Of a stretch of 64,000 nt of DNA, positions 25,987-41,061 are shown piece after piece. Origin of the DNA: Mycoplasma sp. CSL7491-lung (GTDB lineage Bacteria > Bacillota_I > Bacilli_A > Mycoplasmatales > Metamycoplasmataceae); the NCBI RefSeq assembly GCF_018913965.1, contig NZ_JAHMHG010000001.1, positions 451,380-515,379 on the forward strand, in the 5' to 3' direction. The position numbers were made by a program, and so were the translations under genes. The notes below the pieces were generated by a model that saw nothing but the letters and a program-made list of their open reading frames with translations, did no database searches and was not told the DNA's origin. Numbering within the stretch: the stretch's first letter is position 1; each line of letters opens with the position of its first letter.

Positions 25987-27027
25987 CTATCCTTTAATTG
26001 TTGAACCTTGTCTACTAATTGCACTCATAATTCTTTTTCTAAAGATTAAGTAAATGATAAACATTGGTAAAATAACGATAACCGAAGCAGCTAATCTAAT
26101 GTTTTGTTGTACATTTTGAGTTGAATCAGGATCGTTAGGATCAATACCTGCTTTAAATAATCATACAGAAATAACTTGTGCTTCTTTAAAGTCTGAAGCA
26201 ATAATTGATGGTCATAAATATGAATTTCAAGACGCTAAGGCTGTTAGAATAACTATTGTTAATGTTGTCGGAACAACCATTGGGAAAGCAACTTTAAATA
26301 AGTATTTAAACCCTGAAGCACCATCTACAAGTGAAACTTCTTTAATTCTTCCAGGAATTGCTTCGAAAGCATTTTTATACATAACAGTATTAAAAACACT
26401 TGCAACAAATGGAAGAGAAATACCTAATAACATTGTAAGTAAATTGCTTTTTAGGTTTGTTTTAACTACTACTGTATATTGACCAGAAAGTAAGGCAACT
26501 TCCGGTAAAACTAAAAGTGCTAAGGCAAAGAATCAAATTATATTTTTACCTTTTCAATTTCGTAACGAAAATGCATAACCCATTAAAAATGTAATAATAA
26601 CCTTAAGCGTAACAGAAATAAGCACATTTAAAAATGTGAACCCCGCAGATGATCAAAATCCTGAAGTAAAAGCACGTTTATATGTATTCGCAACTACTGT
26701 TGCTCAAGGTGCTATTGAAAAACCACCAGCAGTATCTGCGTTAGTATTAACAAAATAAGTTCTACCTTCTGTAAATGAAGGTAAAAATCTAAATTCTGTT
26801 TGTAATTTTAACGCTTCATCATCTGTCATAAATGATATAGAAATCATTAAAATAAACGGAAATAATATTAATACCCCAAAAAATGAAAGTAATAATAATT
26901 TTGATAGCCCACTTAATATAACTGTTGATAAATTTTTATCAACTACTTCGGAGGTAACTTTTTCTTGATTGCGCTTAATTTTGCTTTTTATTAATCTCTT
27001 TTGAAGCTTTAACTTTCATTCAAACAT
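25987..27027 (-). CDS. ABC transporter permease, MalG/UgpE type
   Basis: The protein has 346 residues with about six membrane helices and the cytoplasmic EAA loop EVSLVDGASGFKYLFKVAFP (about residues 220-240) that contacts the ATPase. The N-terminal 40 residues are a basic cytoplasmic extension. The ribosome site AGGAGA lies just upstream. It overlaps the partner permease by 53 nt. Order and family match the MG189-type permease of the mycoplasma MG185-189 locus, often labelled sugar or glycerol-phosphate importer, though the linked nuclease suggests nucleic acid breakdown products. Confidence 0.88.
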
Positions 27028-28018
27028 TTCTTTCTCCTAAGTTATTTAGTGATAATTGAACCATAAAGAATCCACCACGAATTATTGATGAGAATGTTAC
27101 CCCGATGATGAATAATGAAATGGCTGCCGCTCCAGCTAAGTGGAAGTTACCTTGTTTTGTTACTAAATATACATATAACATAAGTGTACCACCACCATAT
27201 GTAAATGCATCTTCTGGTCTATTTTGGAATAAAGCAAGTGGGAATACTTTAAGTCCACCAATAATACCAAGTGTAATAATAAAGTTAATTGTACCTTTAA
27301 TTGAAGGTAATGTTATTTTAAAGAACTGTTTAAAACCAGCACAACCATCGATTGAAGCAGATTTATATAAATTCTTATCAACACCTAACATTGATGTTGT
27401 AAATATTAAAATATTAAATGCTAAACCGCTTCAAATACCATTAATAAACATAGCGAATAAAGCATTAAAAGTATATGGATCATTTGTTGATAATCATGGT
27501 GTATTACCACCTACCATATTATTTAATATACCATTTGTACCAAAGAATTGGATGAATGCTGCAGAAACCGCAACCGCATTAGTTACATATGGCATAAAGA
27601 ATATTGTTTGTCATAATCCTTTAGCGTATTTACGATGTAATCTTGAAATTACTGATGAAATTGTTAAAGATATTGACATAACAAACGGTAAAACAATTAA
27701 ACCATAAATGAATGAGTTTCTAACCCCAACGGCAAATCTGATATCTTGGAATATTTTAGAATAATAAGAAAGTGTAAATTGACCATCAGGTGTATAAAAT
27801 GACTCTTTAATATTAAGAATCATAGGATAAACCGTAAACATACCGATTAAGAATAAACCTGGCGCTAAAAGTAGTAGTGGTATTCAAAATGGAGTTGGTT
27901 CATCTAAAATTGAGTGTGATAAAGAAAGTTTTTTCTTAGATTGTTTTTTAAGTGATCAGTTTAGAATGAATGGAATTTTAGTTGCGATAAATTGATGCAA
28001 ACTATTATTAAAATTCAT
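26975..28018 (-). CDS. ABC transporter permease, MalF/UgpA type
   Basis: The protein has 347 residues with six or so membrane helices and an EAA loop SASIDGCAGFKQFFKITLPS in the C-terminal third. The frame reads through a TGA (Trp) at 27020-27022 and ends at 26975, well inside the next permease gene. The N-terminal 60 residues are a charged cytoplasmic tail with two TGA-encoded Trp. It starts 11 nt inside the end of the ATPase gene. With the neighbouring permease it would form the membrane channel of an importer. Confidence 0.88.
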
Positions 28019-30092
28019 ATTCAATTCTTTCTTCTGTTGATGCATTAAAGATATGTAGTTTATTTAATGGTAAATTGAAATAAATTTTATCATCAACTTT
28101 AAAGTTGTATGTATTATCAAGTAAGAAATTAATTTTTCCTACATTTTCAATATCAACAACTAATTTACTTTCTTTACCAAAGTTTTCTTGAATTGCAACT
28201 CTACCTTCAAACATATGTTCTTGGTCTTTTTCTGTTAAAATAAAATCTTCAGATCTAACCCCAACATTTAATGATAAGTTTGAAGCATTTGGTATTTTAA
28301 CTGAATCGATTTTTTTGTTTGCAATGTATAAATTACCATCTTTATATTCAGAACTAAATAGTCCCATTTCAGGCATACCTAAGAAACGAGCAACGAATTG
28401 GTTTCTTGGCTTGTTATATAGTTCAAGCGGTGAACCAATTTGTTGAACTTTTGCTGTAGACATACACACAATAATATCAGAAATTGACATCGCCTCTTCT
28501 TGATCGTGTGTAACAAACACTGTTGTAATACCTAATGATTGTTGAATTTCTCTAATTCATTGTCTTGTTGAGATACGTAATTTTGCATCTAAGTTTGAAA
28601 GAGGTTCATCCATCAATAAAATTTCTGGTTTTTTAACAATAGCACGAGCAATTGAAACACGTTGTTGTTGTCCACCAGATAATCTAGTTGGTTTCTTTTG
28701 AAGAATAGGAACTATTTCAACACGCTTAGCAACTTCCATAACTTCATTATGAATTGCTTTACGTAATGAAATATTATCTTTTAAGAATTCTTTTAATTGT
28801 AGTTTTTCTTCCTCATCAAGAATTGAAGGAATAGTTCCTTGTCTTTCTTCTTTAAGTTTTTGATTTAAATTATATTTAGTTTCAATTTCTTTAACTAAAG
28901 TATAAAAATCTTTTTTAGCTAATAAAGGTAAATTTCTGCTATCTTTTAAAAGAGTTTTGTAAGCTTCGTCTGTTTTTTTAACATTTTTAAATAATTGTTT
29001 TTCTTTTAAATATTGAGCTTTAGTTTCTTCTTTAATAACTTTGTATTTTTCAACAATTTCTTTATGTTTTTGAATATATTTATATCTAGTCAATAATTTA
29101 AGTAATTTTTCTTCAAGTTTAACAATTTTTATTCTATCGTTTAAATCGTAATTGTGAAGGTCCACAGAAACTAAATTAGCAATATTTTCTTGTAATTCAT
29201 TTATACGTGAATTATAGTCATCTTCGTTTTTAACTTCCTTGTATTTCAAGATATTTTTATCGAAGTTTTCAAGAATTTCAACCTTAGTAAATGTTTCTGG
29301 TAATAAATGATTATTTTTATCAGAAACAAACTTTTCTTTTATATTTCTAATTTTGTTTTTAGAATCTTGTTTTACTTTTTCATTTGTTTTTAATACATTT
29401 TTTGTAAGCAATGAAATATCTGAAGTTTCATGAACTATTGATAATTTGTAATTTGTATGTGCTTTTTCATAATTATCAACTATTTTTGCATAATATTCAT
29501 TTAATTTGTGTGGCAATTCTTCAGATAGTACTTGTCAAGTGTCAAAAGAAGTGATTAATGAGTTTATTTCTTCTTCTGAAGCTCCTAGTTTTCTTAAATA
29601 TAATGATCTAATATTGTTTTTAGCTTTTTCCTTTTTTAAAAATGTTTTGAATTGTCAATCAAAATCATTTTTAAGAGGGAAGGCAATGTTTGCATAAACA
29701 CTTAAATGCGGATATAAAGCATAGTTTTGGAAAACAAAACCGATTTTTCTTTTTTGTGGAGTAAAATCAGTAACATCTTTTCCTTTAAAAAGAATTTTTC
29801 CTGAAGTTACTGTTAATAAACCTGCTATAGCATTAAGTGTGGTTGTTTTTCCAGATCCTGATGGACCAAGTAATGTAACTAATTTTCCTTCTGGAATTTT
29901 AAAACTAACATTGTCAACTGCTAATGTTTCTCCAAAGTCAATATTTAAGTTTTTAAGTTCAATAGCCGAAATATCATCGTCTTTTTCATTTTTAAACTTA
30001 TCATAATATGACTTAATTTGATCTTTTGATTCATTATTGTTTGTTAATATTAATTCTAACAATAAATTTTTAATTTTTTTAAGTGAAATCAT
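28008..30092 (-). CDS. ABC transporter ATPase (UgpC/MsmK type) with about 300-residue insertion
   Basis: The protein has 694 residues, nearly twice the usual 350-370. Walker A GPSGSGKT is at residues 76-83 and the Q-loop Gln at 122. The signature LSGGQ is at about 471-475, Walker B ILLMDEP at about 491-497, and the switch His at about 529. A C-terminal OB/TOBE regulatory domain follows (about 550-694). In normal ATPases the Q-loop and signature are about 50 residues apart; here about 350 lie between. The insertion (about residues 145-440) is Lys/Glu-rich and looks like a long antiparallel coiled coil, within the helical subdomain that touches the permeases. The M. genitalium counterpart MG187 is also enlarged. 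All catalytic motifs are intact. Confidence 0.9.
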
Positions 30093-30130
30093 TAATAATC
30101 CTTTCTATTCTAATTTTACTATATTTAATG

Positions 30131-31474
30131 TTATTTATCAATGTAATCACCTATATTTTTGGAATTTTTATCACTTTTTTCACCATAAAATGGATGTCAT
30201 TTGTTATTAATTTTGATATTATAGATGTATTTTGTTACATCAAGAGGTCTATCGAAGTATTTAAAGAAACCATTATTGTTTTTTATAGCTTCATTAAATG
30301 ATTTATACATCTCTGGGTAAATTGATTTAATATATGAATTTTCTAGTGTTTCTGATCTCATAGCTGTTTCTCATGCGTCATTTGCGTATGGCAAAGTAAA
30401 TCCTGCCCTAACAACCTCGTTGTTATATGAAAATTGATGTTTATCTCCGAAGAAAATATCTGCTGTAACACGTCCATAAGCGTCAAAATCAGTAACAAAA
30501 CCAACATAAACATCATTTTTATATTCTTCAGAATTTTTAAATAAACTTTCAGCAAAATGTGTTGGCATTAGAGCAAAAGCGTATTCAAATGGTGAAGAAG
30601 TAACTACATTATTACCGCTACCAACCGCTTTTTCAGGTGTATCAATTCCAGCTAATCTAATTGTATATTGTTTATCTTTAACCACAGAAACATTCGATAC
30701 ATTTTCTTTATTTTCTAAAGCAATAACATCAAATGTATCTCCGTCTTTTACACGAACTATTTTGGCTCTAAAATAATCAACTTTTTTAGCACTTTTGCTT
30801 TCTCAATCAAAAGCGGGTTTAAATTTTGTTTTATCATAAGTTGTTGGTAATTTACTCAAAATTGGATTAATTGTTGTTCTTGGTGCCTCCACTCTAAATT
30901 CAATATCTTTTAAATTGAAAAAAGTTTTATCGTCCAAATATGCTTTGTAAGTTATAGTTATGTAATTGTTAACCTCTTCTAAGTTTAAGGCTGCCTCTTG
31001 AGATTTAGCATCTTGACCTTTTTGACTTAAAATTCCTAAGTCAAGATTAGATTTTGTTTCTAAAAATTTTCAAGTGATAGTTTTTAGTTGTCCATCTAAA
31101 TTCATTTTACTTTCAAACGATTCTGGATATCCAGAAATTTGATTAGGATTTCTCAATAATTTTGATCCGTTTTGTTCAGGGATAATTACTGAATTTAAAT
31201 TATTTTTTTGTTTAATATCATCAACATATTTATTTATATATTCATTAAATCTGTTTCTTGTTTTTATTACAGATTCATTAGGTATTGATGATTTATATTC
31301 AATATAATAAACATTTCCTCTTAATTTTGTATTTAACTCTAATTTATCTATTTTTTCGTTAGATTCTTGTTTATAATCATTAGAACTGGAAGAACATGAA
31401 ATTGTAGTTACCAGCGATGAAGAACTTAAAATTATAGGGAAAGCATATAATAATTTTTTAATATTTTTTTTCAT
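30131..31474 (-). CDS. Surface lipoprotein with thermonuclease (SNase) domain
   Basis: The protein has 447 residues. The lipoprotein signal ends VTTISC (Cys27). The C-terminal half is a staphylococcal-nuclease-like domain with all key residues: Arg273, Asp278 and Glu281 in RLAGIDTPE, and Arg335 in YGRVTADIFF. It should cut DNA and RNA outside the cell using calcium. It sits between the P80-like lipoprotein and the ABC ATPase, as in MG186 and in the M. hyopneumoniae mhp379 locus, where nuclease and importer are thought to act together to acquire nucleotide precursors. Several TGA codons encode Trp; the stop is at 30131. Confidence 0.9.
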
Positions 31475-31551
31475 TTTAACATCCTATTATTAAATTTATA
31501 AAATAAATGAGTTTGCAATGCAAACCCTATTTATTTTTTATTTTATATTAA

Positions 31552-33825
31552 TTATTGAGCATTTAGACCTTGAGTCATTGTTTCTACAAATTTATTAAAA
31601 TCTGTTTTAGTTGCAGCATTATCTGAATATTCTTTTTGTCTAGCATCTCATGCAGCTTTAATTTGTTTTCTAAATGAAGCTGAATATTCACCTGCCGGTT
31701 CTTCGAAAGCAACATAATCATCATCCTCTGATACTTTTCCGAACTCTTCTAATGCAACTTGTAAATATTTATTATTTCCGTAAATTTTCTTTTTCTCTTC
31801 TTCGGTAAATGTATTGAAGTTAGATACTGGTGTAATATAACTCATTGATTTTTGTAATGAAAGTAATTGTTCTTTGTTGTTCATTAATCATTTAACGAAC
31901 GCTTTAGTTGCATTATCTTCAACTTCATTTGCGTGAACCCCAATTAATGATGGACCTTGTAAGTACAATACTTTTTTAGCGTCTTTTGATTCTCATTTTG
32001 TAGGTGTTACCCTTGATATTAATTCATTTTCATTTAAGTAATCTTGATCTGATCTTGATTCAAATGATAATCCTAATTTTTTAAGGAATTCAGCTTTATC
32101 AGAAGTTAAAACTGAAACTAAAACTACATCTTTATTTCCGTTTTTTAATTCAACATATTTCTTTTCGATTTCGCTTTGATTTTGTTTAAATGTAGCATTT
32201 TCTTTTAGAACATCAAAATCTTTCTTGTCAATTACTAAAAGTTTTGCATTTTCGGTTGTTAAAAATGTATTTAATTTACTATCCGAATCTGCTGATTGTG
32301 ATTTATAGTCATATTTTCCAGGTTCATCATTGCTTGTAGATTTAATCAATTTATTTTTGTATGAACTTATATATCCTATAACATCTTCTGGTTTTTCACC
32401 TTTTTTAGGGGTTAAACCATATTCTAAAAATGTTTTATCATCATCGTTTAAAACAACTTTTCCATCTGCAGTTTTATAAACACTTACCGCCTTACCTGCT
32501 TTTTTAAAGTTATATGAATAACCTGCAGTAGAACCTATAGAAAATGCAATTTTATGTTCAGTTTGTGTGGTTGATGAATATTGTCCGCCAGGGAATGCAT
32601 AAACTGCACCTTTTTCAAATGCGTTTGAGAACACATTAAAGATAGCGTTAGAATTTTTGTAAGTACTTTGGTTAGAGTTTTTTATATTTGTAAAATTGAT
32701 TGTTGTTCTACCGTCACTTTCTCTAACAACTTTTTGTAACATTAATCTAGAATCTGCATTTAATGATGAATATAAAGCTTGTTCATAAACTCCAGCAATG
32801 TCATCTATACCAAAAACATGTACTGATGAATTGGTCTTTTTAGCAGATTCATCAAACAATGATTGTGCAAGAATACTAAAATCAATTAAATCAGCATAAT
32901 TATTAAACATATCAAAATTCAATTTTTTACCTTTTAAAATTTCACTCGCATTAGAAACTGGTTGACCTCAAATTTTTTCAACAGATGCTCTATCGCCTTT
33001 ACCTGCATTAATCATTTTTTCAAATTCTAATTTTGATACATCATTTGCATATGTAACACCTTTTTGAACCATTGTTTCAAGAATATAACTCATTACAGAA
33101 GCATTAATAGAAAGAACTTGTGTACTTTTGAAAAATGGTAAAACATATGTAGATTTATTTACAACATTTTCTAAATCATCATTATTTGAAACAAATGATT
33201 TATCAAATTCAGTAATATCTGTATTTATTGTAGTTTCTTGATCATTGAAACTTAATAACATATTTTTACTTGCTAATGTAGCGGCTACAGGAGCATAGTT
33301 AATTGTTAAATTATAAAAACCATTAGTGTCTTTTGCATTTAATTTACTTGAAACATCATCTTTTCCTGCATCGTATCCACTACCTAAATTTTGTTGTTGT
33401 ACAGGAAGAGCAAATTCACTAACTCCTAATTTTTTATATTCTTCTTGCTTTTGTTCTTCAGTAAGATTTGCATTTTTTCTAACTATCTCTTTTTTCTCCA
33501 CTAAAGCATTATACGCCTCAAGAGTTTTGTTTAAACTTCTTGCTTGTGGACCTGTTTCACTAAATGTTGTACCAATTTTAATTACACCATCATTAACTTG
33601 GTCAAAACGTGAGTCTGCTGGTACTGATGTATTTGCACCGATTGATGCATTTGTAACTCTTTCAAGTTGTTCAGCCGGTATTTCTGCAGTTGAACTAGTA
33701 CCGCTTGTGCTAGTTGACCCACTTTTGTTTTCAGTCGATTGACCGCAACTAATCGCAACACTTAATGCGGCAAATGATGAAACACCTGACAACGCAAAAG
33801 CGAATTTTTTAAATTTATTATTCAT
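31552..33825 (-). CDS. P80/P68/MG185-family surface lipoprotein
   Basis: The protein has 757 residues with a lipobox ending SVAISC (Cys27), then a Ser/Thr/Gly-rich linker and a large folded region that resembles an extracellular solute-binding protein in size and composition. Position as first gene before nuclease, ATPase and two permeases matches MG185 in M. genitalium and P80-type lipoproteins of the hominis group. It probably binds the imported substrate or holds the nuclease complex at the surface. Two TGA codons encode Trp. The start has an AGAGGGG-like ribosome site about 6 nt upstream. Confidence 0.82.
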
Positions 33826-33930
33826 TAAATATTTCCCCTCTAAAATTAAAATAAATATATGAAATTAATTCTCTAACTTTAATTTAAATATTAAAAAACA
33901 TATCGAAAATAGATAAATAATTTCGAATAT

Positions 33931-33936
33931 ATTATA
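33931..33936 (-). promoter_or_regulatory. -10 box of the lipoprotein-nuclease-ABC operon
   Basis: TATAAT on the minus strand, about 105 nt upstream of the 33825 start. The surrounding DNA is very AT-rich, so other -10-like sites exist nearby. Confidence 0.4.
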
Positions 33937-33985
33937 TTATTTTTTTGAGTAACTTTTTTAAAAATATGAAATAAATGCATTTTTT

Positions 33986-34049
33986 ACCACAAAAAACACT
34001 TAACCCAAAAAATGATTAAACGTCTTTTGAGTTAAGTGTTTCTTTTTTT
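33986..34049 (-). terminator. Terminator of the MFS-like gene
   Basis: Arms AAACACTTAAC (33994-34004) and GTTAAGTGTTT (34031-34041) are perfectly complementary. The upstream arm and loop lie close to and across the end of the minus-strand gene, and a T-run follows in that direction. A poly-T run on the plus side means it could also work in reverse. Confidence 0.65.
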
Positions 34050-35242
34050 CTATATGAATATAACAATAAAATCATTGTTAATAATATCAATGTATATAAA
34101 ACATATGTGTGATAATATGAAACATTTGCTAAAACATATGTTAATAGATATGTAAAAAATATTGAACTAATAGTCGGTATAATTAAAATTAATCTATTAA
34201 TATTTAAACAAATCTTTTTATGATTATTATTAATACTTTTAGTTTCAAAACTAATATTATTGTTTACATAATTTATAATAAATTGTTGAATTGCATTAAT
34301 AACAAAAAATCAAACAATACTAAAAATAGTATCTCTTATTTGACTTATAAATAATCAGCTAAGATTTAAACCAAAAAATATAAATAATAACGTGTTGTTT
34401 ATATTCAACTTCTTCTTTTTGATTACAAAAGAAGTTAAAAGTCCTAATATACCCACAAAAGCCATAGTAATTGCTAAATAGTAACTTCAAAAATGAAAAT
34501 CATATTGATAATAGTTAAAAAAAGCAATTACTCCTGATTGTCTAGTAAATAAAAACAAGCTACTTAATGATATTAATGTTATTAGATATATACTATTATG
34601 AACTTTTTTATCGTTTTCAATTTGTTTTATTTTATTATCAAAAGAATTTTTGTTTAACTTCACTAAACTAAATAAAAATATTGAAATTAAATAAAAAATT
34701 AAATTGATAGTCATAAAAATATCAAAAGTAACTTTATTGAAAACTTCTACCGAAAAAATGGGTGATATTAATAAAGATAAGCCAACTCCTAAATTAAAAA
34801 TGTTGTTTACTATACTAAATTCTTTATTATTAGAAGAAATAAAATGAGTCATTTTTTTAATACACATTGTTTTCAATGAGTATGTAAATGATTGTAAAAC
34901 ATTTAAAATTAATAAAATTGTAACAATAAGTTCGATATTAGTACTGAACGGAAATAAATTTCACATAATAATCGGAATAATTAAAAAAATAGCACTAATA
35001 AGATCTAAAATAATTAGAATTTTTTTAAAATTAATTATTTTTAACAATTTTTTATTAAAAATTTGAACAACAACTAGTGGAAGTTGCATCAACATAAAAA
35101 GAGTAGTGACAAGTCAATATGAATGAGTAAAATTATATATTTGCATTGCGCTACCCATCTTTAAAGATTCCGAAGGAACCCAGGGAATTAAAACACTCGA
35201 AATAAATTTAAATGAATTAAATTTAAAATTATTTTTGTTCAT
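34016..35242 (-). CDS. MFS-like multi-pass transporter
   Basis: The protein has 408 residues with about 12 hydrophobic helices and short Lys-rich loops, the layout of a major facilitator transporter. Several in-frame TGA codons are Trp. I see no clear MFS signature, and the substrate cannot be inferred. It stands alone between the nuclease-ABC operon and the divergent upp gene, with a ribosome site AAAGGAAA before the start and its own terminator. Confidence 0.65.
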
Positions 35243-35391
35243 TTTTTTCCTTTCTTATCGTTTTTAGTTTAATTCTAATTATTGTAATTAAATTTATACC
35301 ACATTTAAATGTTAAAACAATAAAAAAATTTTATTAAAAAATAAAATTGATTATAAAATAAAAAATACAACTAAAAAATAAATAAAAAAAG

Positions 35392-35397
35392 TATAAT
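35392..35397 (+). promoter_or_regulatory. -10 box of the upp-leuS-lon unit
   Basis: TATAAT about 49 nt upstream of upp, in a divergent intergenic region of about 200 bp that is otherwise featureless AT-rich DNA. Confidence 0.5.
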
Positions 35398-35445
35398 ATA
35401 ATAAAATTTATATATTTATTAAAAATTCAATAAAAAAGGATACAA

Positions 35446-36072
35446 ATGTTAAAGATATTAGAGCACCCACTTATTAAAATTAAAATGACAAAACTAAGAG
35501 ACAAAAACACAAATCATCGAGAATTTAGAAGTAATTTAAACGAAATTGCGTCTTTAATGGTTTATGAAATAATGAGAGATTATAAGACTAAGCCACATAA
35601 AGTTACAACACCACTTAATAAAGAATTTGAAGGGGTAACTTTTGACAAAGAAATTGCTTTAGTTCCAATCTTAAGAGCCGGATTGGGTATGACAGAAGGA
35701 TTATTAAATTTAATTCCAGATGCACGTGTAGGACATATAGGAATGTATCGTGATGAAGAAAACCTAACACCACACGAATATTATTATAAAATGCCAAACG
35801 TATCAAAGGATAGTTTAATCATAGTTGTTGACCCTATGTTAGCAACAGGTAATTCTGCCGTAGATTCTATAAAAAGAATAAAACAAGATGGATTTACAAA
35901 TATTAAATTAGTTTGCTTAGTTGGTGCTCAAAAAGGCGTCGATAATGTAATAGCAAATTTTGGTGCAGATTTTGATATTTACTTATCATCTTTAGACTCA
36001 AAATTAAATTCAAATGGATATATAGAGCCCGGTCTAGGAGATGCCGGAGATCGTATTTTCGGAACTAAATAA
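35446..36072 (+). CDS. upp: Uracil phosphoribosyltransferase
   Basis: The 208-residue length equals the family norm. The PRPP-binding loop VVDPMLATGNSA and the uracil-binding C-terminal segment GYIEPGLGDAGDRIFGT are both present. It converts uracil and PRPP to UMP in the cytoplasm, a central salvage step in mycoplasmas, which cannot make pyrimidines. Together with the nearby nuclease and importer it suggests reliance on salvaged bases. AAAAAGGA precedes the start; leuS follows after 9 nt. Confidence 0.96.
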   Translation: MLKILEHPLIKIKMTKLRDKNTNHREFRSNLNEIASLMVYEIMRDYKTKPHKVTTPLNKEFEGVTFDKEIALVPILRAGLGMTEGLLNLIPDARVGHIGMYRDEENLTPHEYYYKMPNVSKDSLIIVVDPMLATGNSAVDSIKRIKQDGFTNIKLVCLVGAQKGVDNVIANFGADFDIYLSSLDSKLNSNGYIEPGLGDAGDRIFGTK

Positions 36073-36081
36073 GGAGCAAAA

Positions 36082-38409
<2,328 letters not shown>

Positions 38410-38421
38410 ATAAGGAGAGTT

Positions 38422-41061
38422 ATGAAAAAGAAAAATTATTTCACAACAATAGTATTAAATGAACAATTATATACTTACCCAAGTGCTATCCACGAATTGG
38501 TAGTAAATAGTGACTCCATGTCAGATGAATCATTGGTATTCGAACATTACAAGCAAAACAAACCAATTGCTCTTGCATTTAAAGATTTTGAAGATGATTT
38601 ACTACATCGTGGTATTTATGCGGAAATATTAGATATCGCGAAATTAGAAGATTCTAATGACTTTAAATTTGTTTTTAAAGCACTTGCGTTCATTGAATTT
38701 GATGATTATGGTTTTGCACAAATTGAAAACGATTTAAAAATAAAAAAAGACAGTTTTGTCAATTTTGAATTTTTCAAAAAAAATATCGCTGATCTACAAT
38801 CTAAAAACTACATACCCGTTTCTTCAGGAGAAATAATTTACCTATCAAGTAATAATGATGCGATATCAACGAATATTGACGTAACTATTTCTAATGATGA
38901 AATTACTGAAGAATTACAAAAAATCCAAACAATAGTAGAAGATAGTAAAATAACAAAAATTTGATTTGCAACAAGAAGATCAACAAACAAAAAATGAACA
39001 TACAAAGAGTTTTTAAAATTTATGTTAGATTTCGGCATTAGCGAAAATTTAACAACTTACGATGAAAAACTAACATTTTTAAATTCTCTTCTTTCAATAG
39101 TTAATGAAGAAGTTATAGAAAAACTAGATCTCTTTTTAGAATATAATAGATTAAATGTTCAAGCAATAATATTAAGAATTACAGAAATTATTACAGAAAA
39201 TTTTATGACAGAAAAAATGATTGCTGACAAGATGAACACTAGACTAACAAACCAACAAAAAGAATTTATTTTAAGAGAAAAATTAAAATCAATCCAAGAC
39301 GAACTTGAAGAAATGAAAGTTCCTGTAGATGAAGATGAATATTTAAAATTATTGAAAGACAAAAATAAAAATCTTAGATATCCTTCATCTATTCGTGAAT
39401 TAATCAAAGAAGAAACAAAAAGAATTTCTGAAATGATGCCTACTTCTCCAGAAGCTAATATTTCAAAAACATATGTAAGTTTATTGAAAAAATTACCATG
39501 AAGATTAACAGAAATAGAAAATCTAGACATTAATCATGTTAAAAAAACACTAGATAAATATCACTACGGTATAGATAAGGTAAAAGAGAGAATATTGGAA
39601 TATATTGCCGTAATAATTAAAATTAAACAAAACCAAATAGATGTTGACAAAAAAATTAAATACGACAATAATAACGAAATAGATTTAAATCTTTTTAAAG
39701 AAAACGAAAAAGAAAGCCAAAAAACATTTAATAATGTTCCTATTATTTGTTTAGTTGGTCCACCCGGTACAGGTAAAACTTCACTTTCTAAAGCTATTGC
39801 AGAATCATTACAAAGAAAATTTGTAAAAATTTCTCTAGGAGGAGTTAGTGATGAATCTGAAATAAGAGGTCATCGTAGAACATATGTAGGTGCAATGCCC
39901 GGAAAAATTATTAAAGGAATTAAACAAGCCGGAGTTTCAAATCCTGTTGTATTATTAGATGAAATCGATAAGATGGCGTCGACAAACAAAGGAGATCCCG
40001 CTTCAGCTATGTTGGAAGTTTTAGATCCCGAACAAAATAGTAAATTTCAAGACCACTACCTTGAACATGAGTACGATTTATCTAAAGTTGTATTTATCGC
40101 CACAGCAAATTATTACGATGCAATTCCGCACGCATTAAGAGATAGAATTGAAGTTATTGAGCTTTCAGCTTATACTCTTTCAGAAAAAATGAACATAGCT
40201 AAAAAGCATTTATTACCAAAAGTTGTAGAACAAGTTGGTGAGAAAAATGGATTTTTAAATATTAGCGACAAAACCCTTGAATATATAATTTCAAACTATA
40301 CAATTGAAGCGGGAGTTCGTGGTTTAAAACGTATTCTAGATAAAATTGCTCGTAAATTCACTTTAAAAAGTTTAGATAAAAATGAAACTAAAACTAAAAA
40401 ATATAAAGTTGAAATTTCAGCATTAAAAGAGTTATTAGGGCCTGAATATTACAAAGATAATGAAGAAGATAATTATCAAGTTCCGGGTGTTGTTAATGGA
40501 TTAGCTTACACAACAGTTGGGGGAACATCGCTTCAAATCGAAGTAAATACTTACCCGGGAAAAGGCGAAATAAAGTTAACAGGTTCATTAAAAGATGTAA
40601 TGCAAGAGTCTGCAAAAATTGCCTTATCTTTCGTTAAAGCTAATGCAGAAAAATTCGGAATCAAAGATTTTGATTTTGATAAAAATACAATTCATATTCA
40701 CGTACCGGAAGGTGCAACACCAAAAGACGGACCAAGTGCTGGTGTAACATTTACAACCGCATTAATTTCAGCACTTAGCGGTAAAGTTGTTCCTCATTAT
40801 TACGGAATGACTGGAGAAATTACACTTAGAGGTAGAGTCTTAAATATAGGTGGCTTGAAAGAAAAATCATTTGCAGCAACACAGAAAAAATTGAAGTACG
40901 TATTTATCCCATTCGGAAACGAATCTAATCTATTAGAAATACCAGAAGAAATAAAGAAAAAAATAACATATATCCCTGTTAAATATTATGAAGAAATATA
41001 TGATGTAATTTTCAACAACAAAAAACCTAAAAAAGTAATAACAACTGGAAATAATGAGTAA
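38422..41061 (+). CDS. lon: ATP-dependent protease Lon
   Basis: The protein has 879 residues. In order: an N-terminal substrate-recognition domain (about 1-210), a helical linker, the AAA+ ATPase with Walker A GPPGTGKT (residues 446-453) and Walker [10 protein letters not shown], and the protease domain with Ser772 in DGPSAGV and Lys815 in GGLKEK as the Ser-Lys catalytic pair. It degrades misfolded and regulatory proteins and is one of few cytoplasmic proteases in mycoplasmas. TGA codons are Trp. No CIRCE operator is visible upstream; the gene follows leuS after 12 nt and overlaps the next gene by 8 nt. Confidence 0.97.

Noticed and set aside
27105..27707. 200-residue plus-strand frame opposite the ABC permease
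   Set aside because: The minus-strand permease has clear family motifs and an unbroken frame; the plus frame shows no domain and no upstream signal.
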